A stretch of DNA of 64,000 bases from assembly GCA_964556255.1 (NCBI GenBank), contig CAZKVQ010000007.1:1-64000 (forward strand). The letters are read 5' to 3'. The notes below the pieces were generated by a model. That model was not told where the DNA came from, made no database searches, and saw only the letters and a program-made list of their open reading frames with translations. Within the stretch, counting starts at the first letter, position 1; each line of letters starts with the position of its first letter. The translations under genes and the position numbers were made by a program. This DNA comes from JACJWR01 sp964556255 (lineage in GTDB: Bacteria; Actinomycetota; Actinomycetes; S36-B12; UBA10799). This document shows, piece by piece, positions 52,851-60,494 of this stretch.

Positions 52851-53183
52851 TCAGGCCATCCTTCCGGTCGGCTGGGCCGTCTCGATCGGGTACCCCTGCT
52901 GGCTCCAAAGTTGGGTGCCGCCGGTGACGTTGGTGGCCTCGATGCCCTGCTGTGCCAGCCATGCCACCACCTGGCCGGAGCGTGCTCCGGTGCGGCAGAC
53001 GACATAGACGGGGTCCGGCGAGACGAATTCCTGCCTGCGAATTGGCACGAGGGCCATAGGGATCCACTCGGCCCCAGGGACATGGCCGCCGTCGAACTCC
53101 CACTGCTCTCGAACATCGATGAGTTTCACGCTGGTTGTCGCCATCACGGCGTGGAGTTCGATGGCCGAGATCTGATCGATCAT
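52851..53183 (-). CDS. Single-domain rhodanese
   Basis: 110 residues from ATG 53183. Active-site Cys63 in YVVCRTGARSG, with VKLIDVREQWEF near residue 19 and HVPGAEWIPM near residue 34. Transfers sulfane sulfur (thiosulfate to cyanide or protein thiols). First gene of an operon with the dioxygenase-rhodanese fusion and TauE-like exporter. The ATACCC-N4-GGGTAT operator lies 64 bp upstream, shared with the divergent oxidase. Confidence 0.92.
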   Translation of the reverse strand: MIDQISAIELHAVMATTSVKLIDVREQWEFDGGHVPGAEWIPMALVPIRRQEFVSPDPVYVVCRTGARSGQVVAWLAQQGIEATNVTGGTQLWSQQGYPIETAQPTGRMA

Positions 53184-53236
53184 GCTGCGTAACCTCTCGT
53201 CTGACGTAGGTGCTGTGCGCCTGGTGCTCAGGGATG

Positions 53237-53265
53237 TTGGAACAATATACCCCCTAGGGTATATT
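53237..53265 (+). promoter_or_regulatory. Promoter of the multicopper oxidase gene
   Basis: TTGGAA (53237-53242), 17-bp spacer and TATATT (53260-53265): a good vegetative-type promoter. The CsoR/CstR operator fills the spacer and overlaps the -10, the usual position for repression. Confidence 0.7.
53245..53264. promoter_or_regulatory. CsoR/CstR-family operator in the rhodanese/oxidase divergent region
   Basis: ATATACCCCCTAGGGTATAT; core ATACCC-CCTA-GGGTAT at 53247-53262. The inverted repeat matches the A/T-flanked GC-rich operators of CsoR/CstR/FrmR repressors. The same core architecture occurs at 58955-58970 before the repressor gene. Confidence 0.8.
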
Positions 53266-53307
53266 TCACGGCACTGGCCAGGTTCCTGACAGGAGGGTGA
53301 AGTCCTG

Positions 53308-54873
53308 ATGGCTGATGCCACATGGAGTCGGCGTTCGCTGCTCAAGGGTGCCGTCGGCGCGGGCGCGCTGGCTGCGACCGGCGGGATCGTCGCCGCGTGT
53401 TCGACGGAGACGTCGGCCCCGAATGGGACGGCAAGCCCCAATGCCGAGGTGAACGGCCGATCCGGGTTCGCCATGCCGGCAGAGATCGAGTCCTCGGCGG
53501 GGGTGCTGCGCGCGGAACTCGTGTGTACCAGTTCGACATCCGTGATCGGCGGGACCTCGGTTCGCACCATGACCTACGGTGCCACCGCACCTGGTCCCAC
53601 CTTGCGGGCGCGGCCCGGCGACACGCTGCGGATCACCCTGGTAAACAACCTCGCGGAGGCCACGTCTGGTGGCGGGATGATGATGGGTGGGGGGCAGGGC
53701 AACGGTGGAATGCAGGGGCAGGGAATGTCCGACAACGGCACGAACCTGCACACGCACGGCCTGCATGTCTCACCCTCCGGGAACAGCGACAATGTGTTCC
53801 TGGACGTTGCTCGTGGTGCGCGGCAGGAGTACGAGATCGCCATTCCAGCTGATCATTGGGGTGGGCTGAATTGGTATCACCCGCATCGGCATGGTGCTGT
53901 GTCCCATCAGGTCCTCGGTGGGATGGCTGGGGCGATCGTCATCGCCGGCCCTCTCGACGAGGTTCCGGAAGTTCGGGAGGCCGGGGAGGACCTGCTGGTG
54001 CTCCAGCGCATCCAGGATGGGCCGGCGATGTTGGTGCGGATGGCGGAGATGCACGACGACCGCTCACTGTCGCTATCGGGGAATCCACTCTTCACGGTCA
54101 ACGGAGTGGTCGCCCCGCAACTGCAGATGAGGCCTGGGGAAGTTCGTCGTTGGCGCATTGTCAACGCTGACCCCATCGACTACTTCGATCTCACCTTGTT
54201 AGATGCGAAGGGTAGGAGCCTGCCAGGTGGGTTGAAGTTCCTAGCGCGCGACGGCATGACGCTGCCGAAGTTGGTCGAGTCCGACAGTCACGTGATGGTG
54301 CCTGGCAACCGTTTCGACATACTCGTGCAGGCCCCGGCGACTCCGGGCACGTTCTCGCTGGTGGGACGCACGGCAACCGGATTCGGTCAGCCAGACGTGA
54401 CCTTTGCGACGGTGGTGGTTTCCGGGTCCCCAGTAAAGATGGGACTGCCCACGAAACTGCCGGCACAGATCACCCCGATACCTGCCTCAGCGGTAACGCA
54501 GCGCCAAGTCGTGGAGTTCGGCTCCTGGGGGAGTGCCATGACGGTGAACGGGCTGACCTTCGATCAGGGCCCGAGCGTCGTCGAGTTGAAACTGGGCACC
54601 GTGGCCGAGTGGGAAGTGCGCAACCTCTCGGATCAACCCCACGCCTTCCACATCCACACCAACCCGTTCTACGTGGTTGCCGAGAATGGTCGACCGGTCG
54701 CCGAGCCAGCTTTCTGGGACACCTATCCGATCCCGCCGGCCACTGGTCCCACAACGCCCGGCAGCATCACCGTACGCATGGCTCCGACTGATTTCACCGG
54801 CAAGATCGTCATGCATTGCCACATCCTTCCGCACGAGGACGCGGGTATGATGGCCGTGGTGAATCTGGTGTAG
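53308..54873 (+). CDS. Multicopper oxidase, Tat-exported lipoprotein
   Basis: 521 residues. Twin-arginine motif SRRSLLKG near residue 7 and lipobox VAAC near residue 31. Three cupredoxin domains with all copper motifs: NLHTHGLH near residue 145, WYHPHRHG near residue 190, HAFHIHTNPFYV near residue 445 and HCHILPHEDAGMM near residue 507. A Gly/Met-rich insertion (GGGMMMGGGQGNGGMQGQGM) near residue 120 resembles Met-rich segments that bind Cu(I) in CueO-type enzymes. Role: oxidation of Cu(I) or a sulfur/phenolic substrate outside the membrane. Divergent from the rhodanese operon and under the same operator. Confidence 0.93.
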   Translation: MADATWSRRSLLKGAVGAGALAATGGIVAACSTETSAPNGTASPNAEVNGRSGFAMPAEIESSAGVLRAELVCTSSTSVIGGTSVRTMTYGATAPGPTLRARPGDTLRITLVNNLAEATSGGGMMMGGGQGNGGMQGQGMSDNGTNLHTHGLHVSPSGNSDNVFLDVARGARQEYEIAIPADHWGGLNWYHPHRHGAVSHQVLGGMAGAIVIAGPLDEVPEVREAGEDLLVLQRIQDGPAMLVRMAEMHDDRSLSLSGNPLFTVNGVVAPQLQMRPGEVRRWRIVNADPIDYFDLTLLDAKGRSLPGGLKFLARDGMTLPKLVESDSHVMVPGNRFDILVQAPATPGTFSLVGRTATGFGQPDVTFATVVVSGSPVKMGLPTKLPAQITPIPASAVTQRQVVEFGSWGSAMTVNGLTFDQGPSVVELKLGTVAEWEVRNLSDQPHAFHIHTNPFYVVAENGRPVAEPAFWDTYPIPPATGPTTPGSITVRMAPTDFTGKIVMHCHILPHEDAGMMAVVNLV

Positions 54874-54900
54874 TCACGCGGGCGTCCAGGGTCATGACAT

Positions 54901-54940
54901 CGGTCGACCCCGCGTCCCGTGGGGGAGGCGGGGTCGACCG
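54901..54940. terminator. Bidirectional hairpin terminator
   Basis: Perfect 13-bp stem CGGTCGACCCCGC (54901-54913) with GCGGGGTCGACCG (54928-54940), loop of 14 bases, followed on the plus strand by GTTCTGTTTG. Between the convergent oxidase and DsrE-like genes. Confidence 0.8.
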
Positions 54941-54956
54941 GTTCTGTTTGCGGCGA

Positions 54957-55472
54957 TCAGATGAACAGGAGCTGCGCGCCGTCGGTCATCTCGATGAAGT
55001 CACTGGCGTTGATGATTCCGGCGACGTCGTCGCGCAGATCCGACTCCTCCAGATTGTTCATGTCGGCGGACATTCGGCAGGCCCACAGCACGCCCCCGGC
55101 GGCGACGATCTGATCGAGGAAGTCCGGTACCTCCGGGATGCCCAGATCGGCGATCTGCTTCTTCATCATCTTGGTCGCTACCGTCGTCATGCCCGGCATC
55201 GGTGCCAAAGCCTGCGGCATGTGCTTGTCGCTACCCGGCAGGTGCATCGCAGTGTTGCCGACCGCTGAGAACTGCAGGTCATGCATGCGCGACTTGGTGA
55301 TCATGTCGAAGCCCCAGAAGGTGAAGAAGATCATGGTGTCCACGCCTTCACCGAGTGCGGCGTTGGCAAGCACGAGGCCCGGGTAGGCCATGTCCAGGTT
55401 GCCCTTGGAACAGATGATCGCCAACTTGCGGTCTGTCTCGGCGTCGTCGCCGAAATCGGGGATGATGCTCAT
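54957..55472 (-). CDS. DsrE/DsrF/DrsH-like family protein (DsrE2 type)
   Basis: 171 residues. DsrE-like fold: LAIICSKGNLDMAYPGLVLANAALGEGVDTMIFFTFWG (read as CSKGNLDMAYPGLVLANA, then MIFFTFWG) and a conserved Cys in VLWACRMSADMN near residue 132, the sulfur carrier residue of the family. Last gene of the sqr operon. Probably accepts persulfide sulfur from rhodanese or the TusE-like protein. Confidence 0.88.
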   Translation of the reverse strand: MSIIPDFGDDAETDRKLAIICSKGNLDMAYPGLVLANAALGEGVDTMIFFTFWGFDMITKSRMHDLQFSAVGNTAMHLPGSDKHMPQALAPMPGMTTVATKMMKKQIADLGIPEVPDFLDQIVAAGGVLWACRMSADMNNLEESDLRDDVAGIINASDFIEMTDGAQLLFI

Positions 55473-55487
55473 GATGTCTCGTCCTTC

Positions 55488-55802
55488 CTAGACGCAACCG
55501 TGGGGCTTGGGCAGGCCGGCGATGTAGGCCATCTTCTTGGCCGGCTTCTTCGGGAAGAGCACGAACTGCTCCTTGGTGGGGAAACCCCCGACCGTCTGCA
55601 CCCGGCGGGTGGTGGCGGTCTCGTTCTTCTCCTTGTAGTCCTCGCGCAGGAACTTGATGACGGCCCAGTGCTGTTCGGTCATCTCGATTCCGATATTCGC
55701 GGCGAGTTCCTTCGCGATGTCCTCGTTCCATTCGTCGTACTCGGTGAGGAATCCCTCGTCGTTGATCTGGACCTCCTGGCCCGCGATCGTTGCAGTGGGC
55801 AT
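55488..55802 (-). CDS. TusE/DsrC-family sulfur relay protein (single Cys)
   Basis: 104 residues from ATG 55802. TusE/DsrC features: DEGFLTEYDEWNEDIAKELA near residue 15, LTEQHWAVIKFLR-like helix near residue 41 and the C-terminal GLPKPHGCV with Cys103 (CysA) as the penultimate residue. The second Cys of DsrC (eleven positions upstream) is Ala, so this is the single-Cys TusE-like type, unable to form the trisulfide needed for DsrAB. Carries sulfane sulfur. Between DUF1641 and DsrE-like genes. Confidence 0.9.
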   Translation of the reverse strand: MPTATIAGQEVQINDEGFLTEYDEWNEDIAKELAANIGIEMTEQHWAVIKFLREDYKEKNETATTRRVQTVGGFPTKEQFVLFPKKPAKKMAYIAGLPKPHGCV

Positions 55803-55806
55803 CTTC

Positions 55807-56535
55807 CTATTTCCTTCCCTCGGGTTGGTTGATCTCGGCCGGCAGGTGCTCTTCACCGACCGTGTGGAGCATGGACATGACCCTCGCGAGCCCGCGCCTG
55901 GTCTGCGGGTCGCGCATCGACTTCAGAAGAGCAAACATCGACGGCGGCTCGGTATGGACGTCTTCGCCTTCCTGCACCGTCATCGCGGTGCGCCGAACCA
56001 TGCCCATGATCTCGGGCTGGGTCATCTCCTTGACCGCGTCCAGGATCGTCACCACGTTGTCTCCCAGTGCTGCGACATCGTCCTCGCTGTACTGGGTTAC
56101 CACCCGGTCGGCGATCTTCGCACCTTGGCGAGCGAACGCGAAGTAGCCCTTCTCGTCGGCCACTTCCAGGGTCTCGGTCAGTTTCGCCATCGCCGGGCTG
56201 CTCAGGGCGCTTAGTTGGGCGGCCAGTTCGGTCAAGCCCTCCAGCTGCGCCATCATCGCGTTGAGTTGCGGCAGGCTGCGCGCCAAAGTGCGGGCAAACT
56301 CCGTCGCGTCCTCTATCGTGACATCCTGACTCAACTCGTTCATCTCGACGGTCGCCATGTCCATGGCGCTGCGGGTGACCGGCGTCAGAGTCTCGGCCAA
56401 GTCGGACCACTTCTCCCGACTTGCGCGCTGGGCCATGAGCTCGGCCGTGACGAGATCCAGTTGCGCAGACATCCGGTCGAGGCGGTCGGCGAGTTCGGCG
56501 TCCGGTAGGGCGCCCACTGGGGCCTCGGTACTCAT
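55807..56535 (-). CDS. DUF1641 protein
   Basis: 242 residues from ATG 56535 (GTG 56538 also in frame), overlapping the sqr stop. All-helical: long amphipathic helices and the conserved EMTQPEIMGMVRRTAMTVQE segment near residue 165 with LLKSMRDPQTRRGLARVMSML near residue 210, the DUF1641 pattern. These proteins occur with sulfide:quinone oxidoreductase or formate dehydrogenase-like genes and may anchor or pair with them. Function unproven. Confidence 0.85.
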   Translation of the reverse strand: MSTEAPVGALPDAELADRLDRMSAQLDLVTAELMAQRASREKWSDLAETLTPVTRSAMDMATVEMNELSQDVTIEDATEFARTLARSLPQLNAMMAQLEGLTELAAQLSALSSPAMAKLTETLEVADEKGYFAFARQGAKIADRVVTQYSEDDVAALGDNVVTILDAVKEMTQPEIMGMVRRTAMTVQEGEDVHTEPPSMFALLKSMRDPQTRRGLARVMSMLHTVGEEHLPAEINQPEGRK

Positions 56536-57773
56536 CACGCGTCCTCCGGCTCTTTGCCCGCCATCGACATCAGGGCGGGGAGGGGGAGTTCCTTACCTGG
56601 AAGCAGCAGATTCCAGTACATCCACCTGAACATCAGTTTGCCCCAATGATTGATCTCGGTCTCTTTCAACAACGAGAACGGGCCGACGCCGGGCAGCGGG
56701 TACTTACCCGGAAGCGGTTGGGTGTCGTAGTTGAAGTCGATCAAGAGGCCTTTGCCGTGACCGGATTCAATGAAGCAGTTGGCGTGGCCGTCGAACGGTG
56801 AAGGCATCGGAAGTCCCTGGATGTGGGCCAGGAAATTCGACGGGAACAAATCCATCGCGAAGTGAGCCACCGAGCCCGCCTTGGAGGCGGGAATATCGGA
56901 GGCGTCGCCGATTGCGAAGATGTTGTCGTAGGCCTTGGACAGCAGAGTGTATTGATCCACCGGGACGTAGTTGAGATCGTCGCCCAGTCCCGATCGGCCG
57001 ACGAAGTCCGCGCCCATGTTCAGCGGGATCGTCACCAGCAGGTCGAAGGGGACCTCCCGCTCGTCGAATGAGACGAGCTTCTTCTCGTCTGGGTCGATGG
57101 ACTCGATCATGAAGTCGGGTTCCAGGTGGACGTTCCGGTTATCCAGCATGTCGCCCAGGTGCTTGGAGGCCACCGGCTTCGTGAACGCGCCCTCGAGCGG
57201 CGTCACGTACGTGATGTCCACCTTGTCGCGCATGCCCTTCTCCTCGAAGAAGGCGTCGGCGAGGAAGGTGAACTCCAGCGGGGCCACCGGACACTTGATC
57301 GGCATCTCGGTGATGTGGATGACGAGTCGGCCGCCCTCCCAGGTCTTGAGCTTCTCTGCTAACGCGCAGGTCCCCTCGTAGGTATAGAAGTCGTAGATGC
57401 TCTTGTGCCACTCGTCCTCAGCCATTCCTGGCGTCTGGTCCGGCCGTGGCGTCGTGCCGCTGGCGATGATGAGGTAGTCGTATCGCAGTTCGCGACCGTC
57501 GGTGAGCAACACCTTGTTCTCGTCGGCCACCACCTTGTCGACTTCCCCTGAGATCATGTCGACGCCCGCCGGAATGAATTTCTTGGTGGGTTTGACCACC
57601 TCATCGGGGGTGTAGGTGCCGAACGGGATGAACAGGTACCCGGGTTGGTAGTAGTGGGTGTCGCGCGGCTCGACGACGGTGATGTTCCACTCGTCTTCCG
57701 GCAGTTTGGGACGCAATTTGTTCACGGCCATGGTGCCGGCGGTACCAGCGCCCAGAACTAGCAGCCTCTTCAT
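56535..57773 (-). CDS. sqr: Sulfide:quinone oxidoreductase family flavoprotein
   Basis: 412 residues. N-terminal FAD motif LVLGAGTAGTMAVNKL near residue 4; second NAD-type motif region YDYLIIASGTTPRP near residue 103; C-terminal FAIGDASDIPASKAGSVA near residue 300. Conserved Cys in IKCPVAPLEF near residue 160 and HANCFIESGHG near residue 340, the redox Cys pair of SQR. Oxidises sulfide to sulfane sulfur, passing electrons to the membrane quinone pool. ATG overlaps the stop of the upstream regulator gene (ATGA). Confidence 0.9.
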   Translation of the reverse strand: MKRLLVLGAGTAGTMAVNKLRPKLPEDEWNITVVEPRDTHYYQPGYLFIPFGTYTPDEVVKPTKKFIPAGVDMISGEVDKVVADENKVLLTDGRELRYDYLIIASGTTPRPDQTPGMAEDEWHKSIYDFYTYEGTCALAEKLKTWEGGRLVIHITEMPIKCPVAPLEFTFLADAFFEEKGMRDKVDITYVTPLEGAFTKPVASKHLGDMLDNRNVHLEPDFMIESIDPDEKKLVSFDEREVPFDLLVTIPLNMGADFVGRSGLGDDLNYVPVDQYTLLSKAYDNIFAIGDASDIPASKAGSVAHFAMDLFPSNFLAHIQGLPMPSPFDGHANCFIESGHGKGLLIDFNYDTQPLPGKYPLPGVGPFSLLKETEINHWGKLMFRWMYWNLLLPGKELPLPALMSMAGKEPEDA

Positions 57774-58459
57774 ATTCTCTCCTCGGTTGGTGCACCGAGG
57801 GTCCCCGGCGCTTGGCGTGAGATTGCTGTTGCGATCCGGGGCAGGGCTGCAAGCACACGCAGCCTCTCCTCAGGTCCAAGGGCGTAGAGGTCCGAGGCGT
57901 CGGCACCGTCGGGCGCGACACCCCCTGCGAGGACCATCCCGGTCAGTTGACTACCCGAACGAGTGAATGACCTGGCGCATTCGAAGCCGGCCTCACCGAG
58001 TCGAAAACGCGGGGTGAGGTCGTGATCGTCTGCCAACTCGCGCCACTCGCTGAGGCAGGCCGCGATGACCTCGGGGTCTTGCCCGTTCGCGACCAGCCAC
58101 GGGCACGGATTCGTGATCGGTGTGATGGGGGTTCCGGTCATGTCCGTCACAACCATCATCACGCCGAGCAGGTCAGCGGTGGCTTCAACGACCGCGGTGG
58201 CAACTACCGGGTTAAGACCGCCGGCCTGTGCTTCCAAGGAATCTATGGCGGGGCGCAAGGTGCTCCGCCGGCCATCGGCCTCCTGAGACACCAGGGCAAG
58301 GATTTCGTCGCTGGGGAACCGCCACTGCTTACCCACTTTGATCGCGGGTATCCGGCCATCCTCCGCCATTCGATACACAGTGGAGCGATCGATATGCAGC
58401 ACATCCTGCACTTGTCGCGCTGTCAGTAGCCTGCGGGGTTGTTCAACCTCCGTGTGCAT
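57770..58459 (-). CDS. HTH (excisionase-type)-PocR ligand-binding regulator
   Basis: 229 residues from ATG 58459, one of several close in-frame ATGs, none with a good ribosome site. Residues about 8-60 form a MerR/excisionase-like HTH_17 domain (RLLTARQVQDVLHIDRSTVYR, with IPAIKVGKQWRFPSDEI). The rest resembles a PocR sensory domain: VVTDMTGTPITPITNPCPWL near residue 120, ECARSFTRSGSQLTGMVLAGGV near residue 180. Its Cys residues could sense redox or a sulfur ligand. First gene of an operon with sqr, DUF1641, tusE-like and dsrE-like genes; likely controls it. Confidence 0.8.
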   Translation of the reverse strand: MHTEVEQPRRLLTARQVQDVLHIDRSTVYRMAEDGRIPAIKVGKQWRFPSDEILALVSQEADGRRSTLRPAIDSLEAQAGGLNPVVATAVVEATADLLGVMMVVTDMTGTPITPITNPCPWLVANGQDPEVIAACLSEWRELADDHDLTPRFRLGEAGFECARSFTRSGSQLTGMVLAGGVAPDGADASDLYALGPEERLRVLAALPRIATAISRQAPGTLGAPTEERI

Positions 58460-58498
58460 ACTGTGCATGCAATGCAGTATATGCGAACTATGCATACT
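58453..58498. promoter_or_regulatory. Clustered TGCATA repeats upstream of the sqr operon
   Basis: TGTGCATACT (58453-58462) and TATGCATACT (58489-58498) are near-identical direct repeats 36 bp apart, with an imperfect palindrome (ACTGTGCATGCAATGCAGT) between and overlapping them. They cover the region just before and around the regulator start. Candidate operator for the HTH-PocR protein; inference. Confidence 0.5.
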
Positions 58499-58626
58499 CT
58501 GACAAGGGCCTGACTGTCAGGGTGCGGGAGTGCGCAGGCTAAAGCATCCGACCCGAGATAGGCGCGCCCAGCCAGGGGCGGTGCCGATGTGCCCTTCGAC
58601 CCCTCGATTCCTGCGAGGTGGTCCAC

Positions 58627-58902
58627 TCAGGCGAGAGTGAGGAAGAGCTTCTCCAGGGCAGCCAGATCGGGCCCCGCGGCGTCACCCGAGGCGTCAGTGG
58701 ATTCCGTAACGCACTGGCGCAGGCCACTTGCAACTATGGCGAACCCTGCCTTGTCCAGTGCTTTCGATACCGCAGCCAGTTGCGGGATGATGTCCTGGCA
58801 CTCCCGCCCGTCCTCCATCATGCGGATGACCCCGGCAAGTTGACCCTGGGCCCGTCGCAGTCGATTGAGGATGGGGCCGAGTTCGTCTCCGGTGATCTCC
58901 AT
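58627..58902 (-). CDS. CsoR/CstR-family transcriptional repressor
   Basis: 91 residues from ATG 58902, chosen because AAAGGAG lies seven bases upstream; a longer frame from 58953 begins inside the leader. Family pattern LNRLRRAQGQLAGVIRMME near residue 12. Cys35 (ECQDIIPQL) and Cys64 (LRQCV) are present, but the CsoR copper ligand His four residues before the second Cys is Gly60. The two-Cys, no-His pattern is that of CstR-type persulfide sensors. Should bind ATACCC-N4-GGGTAT operators before this gene and at 53247. C-terminal extension SGDAAGPDLAALEKLFLTLA is usual in length. Confidence 0.87.
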   Translation of the reverse strand: MEITGDELGPILNRLRRAQGQLAGVIRMMEDGRECQDIIPQLAAVSKALDKAGFAIVASGLRQCVTESTDASGDAAGPDLAALEKLFLTLA

Positions 58903-58954
58903 GGAGGGACTCCTTTGTGCGGCGGCGGTTCTGCGAGCAGTCTCTCTGTTCATG

Positions 58955-58970
58955 ATACCCTGGGGGGTAT
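58955..58970. promoter_or_regulatory. CsoR/CstR-family operator before the repressor gene
   Basis: ATACCC-TGGG-GGGTAT. Lies in the divergent region between the repressor and methyltransferase genes, 53 bp upstream of the repressor start. Same arm sequence and spacing as the operator at 53247-53262. Confidence 0.8.
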
Positions 58971-58993
58971 TAATCGCGCACGTGGAGGCAGTG

Positions 58994-59641
58994 GTGGACA
59001 GTTCCCAGTGGGACGATCGCTACTCGAGTTCGGATCTGGTCTGGTCCGCGGGACCCAACCGTTGGGTTGAAGAGGTGGCCAACGAACTTGTCCCCGGGAC
59101 CGCACTGGACCTGGCCGGCGGCGAGGGGCGCAATGCTCTATGGCTGGCTGAGCAAGGGTGGCGGGCGACGTTGGTGGACTTCTCCCAGCGGGCGCTTGAC
59201 CGTGCGGCGAGCCTCGCGTCACAACGATGGGGCGACGATGCCACGAAGGTCACCTCGGTCTGCGCAGATTTGGCCGAGTACGTGCCACCTCCCTCCGCCT
59301 TCGACTTGGTGATGCTGGTGTACCTACAGGTGCCGGCGGACCTTCGGGGACATGCCGTGCGAATGGCCGCCAGCGCAGTCGCCCCCGGTGGTCACCTGCT
59401 CGTTGTCGCGCATCACTCCCGCAACCTTGTCCACGGGGTTGGCGGACCGCAGGACCCTGCTGTGCTGTACACAGCCGAGGACATCGCCGCGGATCTGCTC
59501 GCAGATGGGCGCGAGGGAGGGGATCTGGAGGTCGAACGATGTGAGGAAGTGTTGCGCGATGTGCCAGGGGGCTCCGACGCCGGTGCAGCGATCGATGCCC
59601 TGTTCCTCGCACGCCGACCTGTCGACGCAAGTCGCGCGTAA
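58994..59641 (+). CDS. Class I SAM-dependent methyltransferase (TehB/thiol-type)
   Basis: 215 residues from GTG 58994, chosen for GGAGG five bases upstream (two other GTGs at 58982 and 58991 are in frame). Opens with SQWDDRYSSSDLVWSAGPNRW, typical of tellurite-resistance/thiopurine-like methyltransferases; SAM site ALDLAGGEGRNALWLAEQGW near residue 40, acidic VDFSQRALDRA, and FDLVMLVYLQVP near residue 103. Often co-located with CsoR-type repressors. Could methylate sulfide or thiols. Controlled by the operator at 58955-58970 (divergent). Confidence 0.82.
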   Translation: MDSSQWDDRYSSSDLVWSAGPNRWVEEVANELVPGTALDLAGGEGRNALWLAEQGWRATLVDFSQRALDRAASLASQRWGDDATKVTSVCADLAEYVPPPSAFDLVMLVYLQVPADLRGHAVRMAASAVAPGGHLLVVAHHSRNLVHGVGGPQDPAVLYTAEDIAADLLADGREGGDLEVERCEEVLRDVPGGSDAGAAIDALFLARRPVDASRA

Positions 59642-59681
59642 CGCTCACCACTGATTCCGCCATCTATCCGAGGAGTTCCAC

Positions 59682-60044
59682 ATGAGTTACGGCAAAGATG
59701 TTCAGGACGAACTGCGTCCGCACACCCGCGAGCTGCGTCGGATGATTCCCGATGTCTACAAGGGCTTCGCCGCGCTGCACCAGGCGTCGTTCGCCGAGGG
59801 TGCGCTCAGCACAAAGTTCAAGGAACTCATCGCGCTGTCGATCGCAGTCAGCGAGGAGTGCGATGGTTGCATTGCGGCTCACGCCGACGCTGCCGTGCGT
59901 GCCGGTGCATCGAGGGAAGAGGCCGCCGAGGCGATCGGTGTCGCGATCCTGATGAATGGCGGACCGGCAACGATTTACGGACCGCGCGCCTTCGCCGCAT
60001 TCTCGGAGTTCCACGCCGCCGCCCACGGCTCAGAGTCGGCCTGA
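59682..60044 (+). CDS. Carboxymuconolactone decarboxylase/AhpD-like protein
   Basis: 120 residues, GAGGAG ribosome site. CMD/AhpD core: KFKELIALSIAVSEECDGCIAAHADAAVRAGAS (read as ELIALSIAVSEECDGCIAAHA) with the CxxC motif and His in CDGCIAAHA near residue 63-71. The CxxC acts as a redox or peroxidase-reductase site. 40 bp after the methyltransferase gene. Confidence 0.9.
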   Translation: MSYGKDVQDELRPHTRELRRMIPDVYKGFAALHQASFAEGALSTKFKELIALSIAVSEECDGCIAAHADAAVRAGASREEAAEAIGVAILMNGGPATIYGPRAFAAFSEFHAAAHGSESA

Positions 60045-60100
60045 AGCCGCCAGCGCCGAAACGCTGACAGAGTTCAGATTACGAAGACGGAGGGACACCC

Positions 60101-60487
60101 ATGACTTACTCAATGAGCACCACCCTGGACCGCCCGTACGATCAGGCGGTCGCCGACGTCCGTGCTGCCCTTGCGGAACAAGGCTTCGGAGTCATCACCG
60201 AGATCGACATGCAGGCCGCCCTGAAGGAGAAGATCGGCGCCGACATCGAACCGCAGATCATTCTTGGGGCCTGCAGCCCCAACCACGCCTACCGCGCTCT
60301 GCAGGTGGAACCGTCAGTCGGAGTACTGCTGCCGTGCAACGTGGTGGTCCGTGCGGAGGGCGCGGATCGCAGTGTGGTGGAGATGATCAACCCACAGATG
60401 ATGGTCGAGATCGCCGAGGGTGATGGCATGCAAGAGGTTGCCGACGAGGTGACGGCGAAACTCTCGGCCGCGCTCGACAGCCTCTAG
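60101..60487 (+). CDS. DUF302 family protein
   Basis: 128 residues, ACGGAGGG ribosome site. DUF302 pattern: DQAVADVRAALAEQGFGVITEIDMQAALKEKIG (read as VRAALAEQGFGVITEIDM), ILGACSPNHAYRALQVEPSVGVLLPCNVVV near residue 50-80, with Cys in GACSP and LLPCN. Domain is common near sulfur and redox genes; function unknown. End of the run of four small genes on the plus strand. Confidence 0.92.
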   Translation: MTYSMSTTLDRPYDQAVADVRAALAEQGFGVITEIDMQAALKEKIGADIEPQIILGACSPNHAYRALQVEPSVGVLLPCNVVVRAEGADRSVVEMINPQMMVEIAEGDGMQEVADEVTAKLSAALDSL

Positions 60488-60494
60488 CACGGGG

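Noticed and set aside
58903..58953. Upstream ATG 58953 as start of the CsoR-like repressor
   Set aside because: A strong AAAGGAG site sits seven bases before ATG 58902, and the shorter protein has the usual family length; the longer one would begin right next to the operator.
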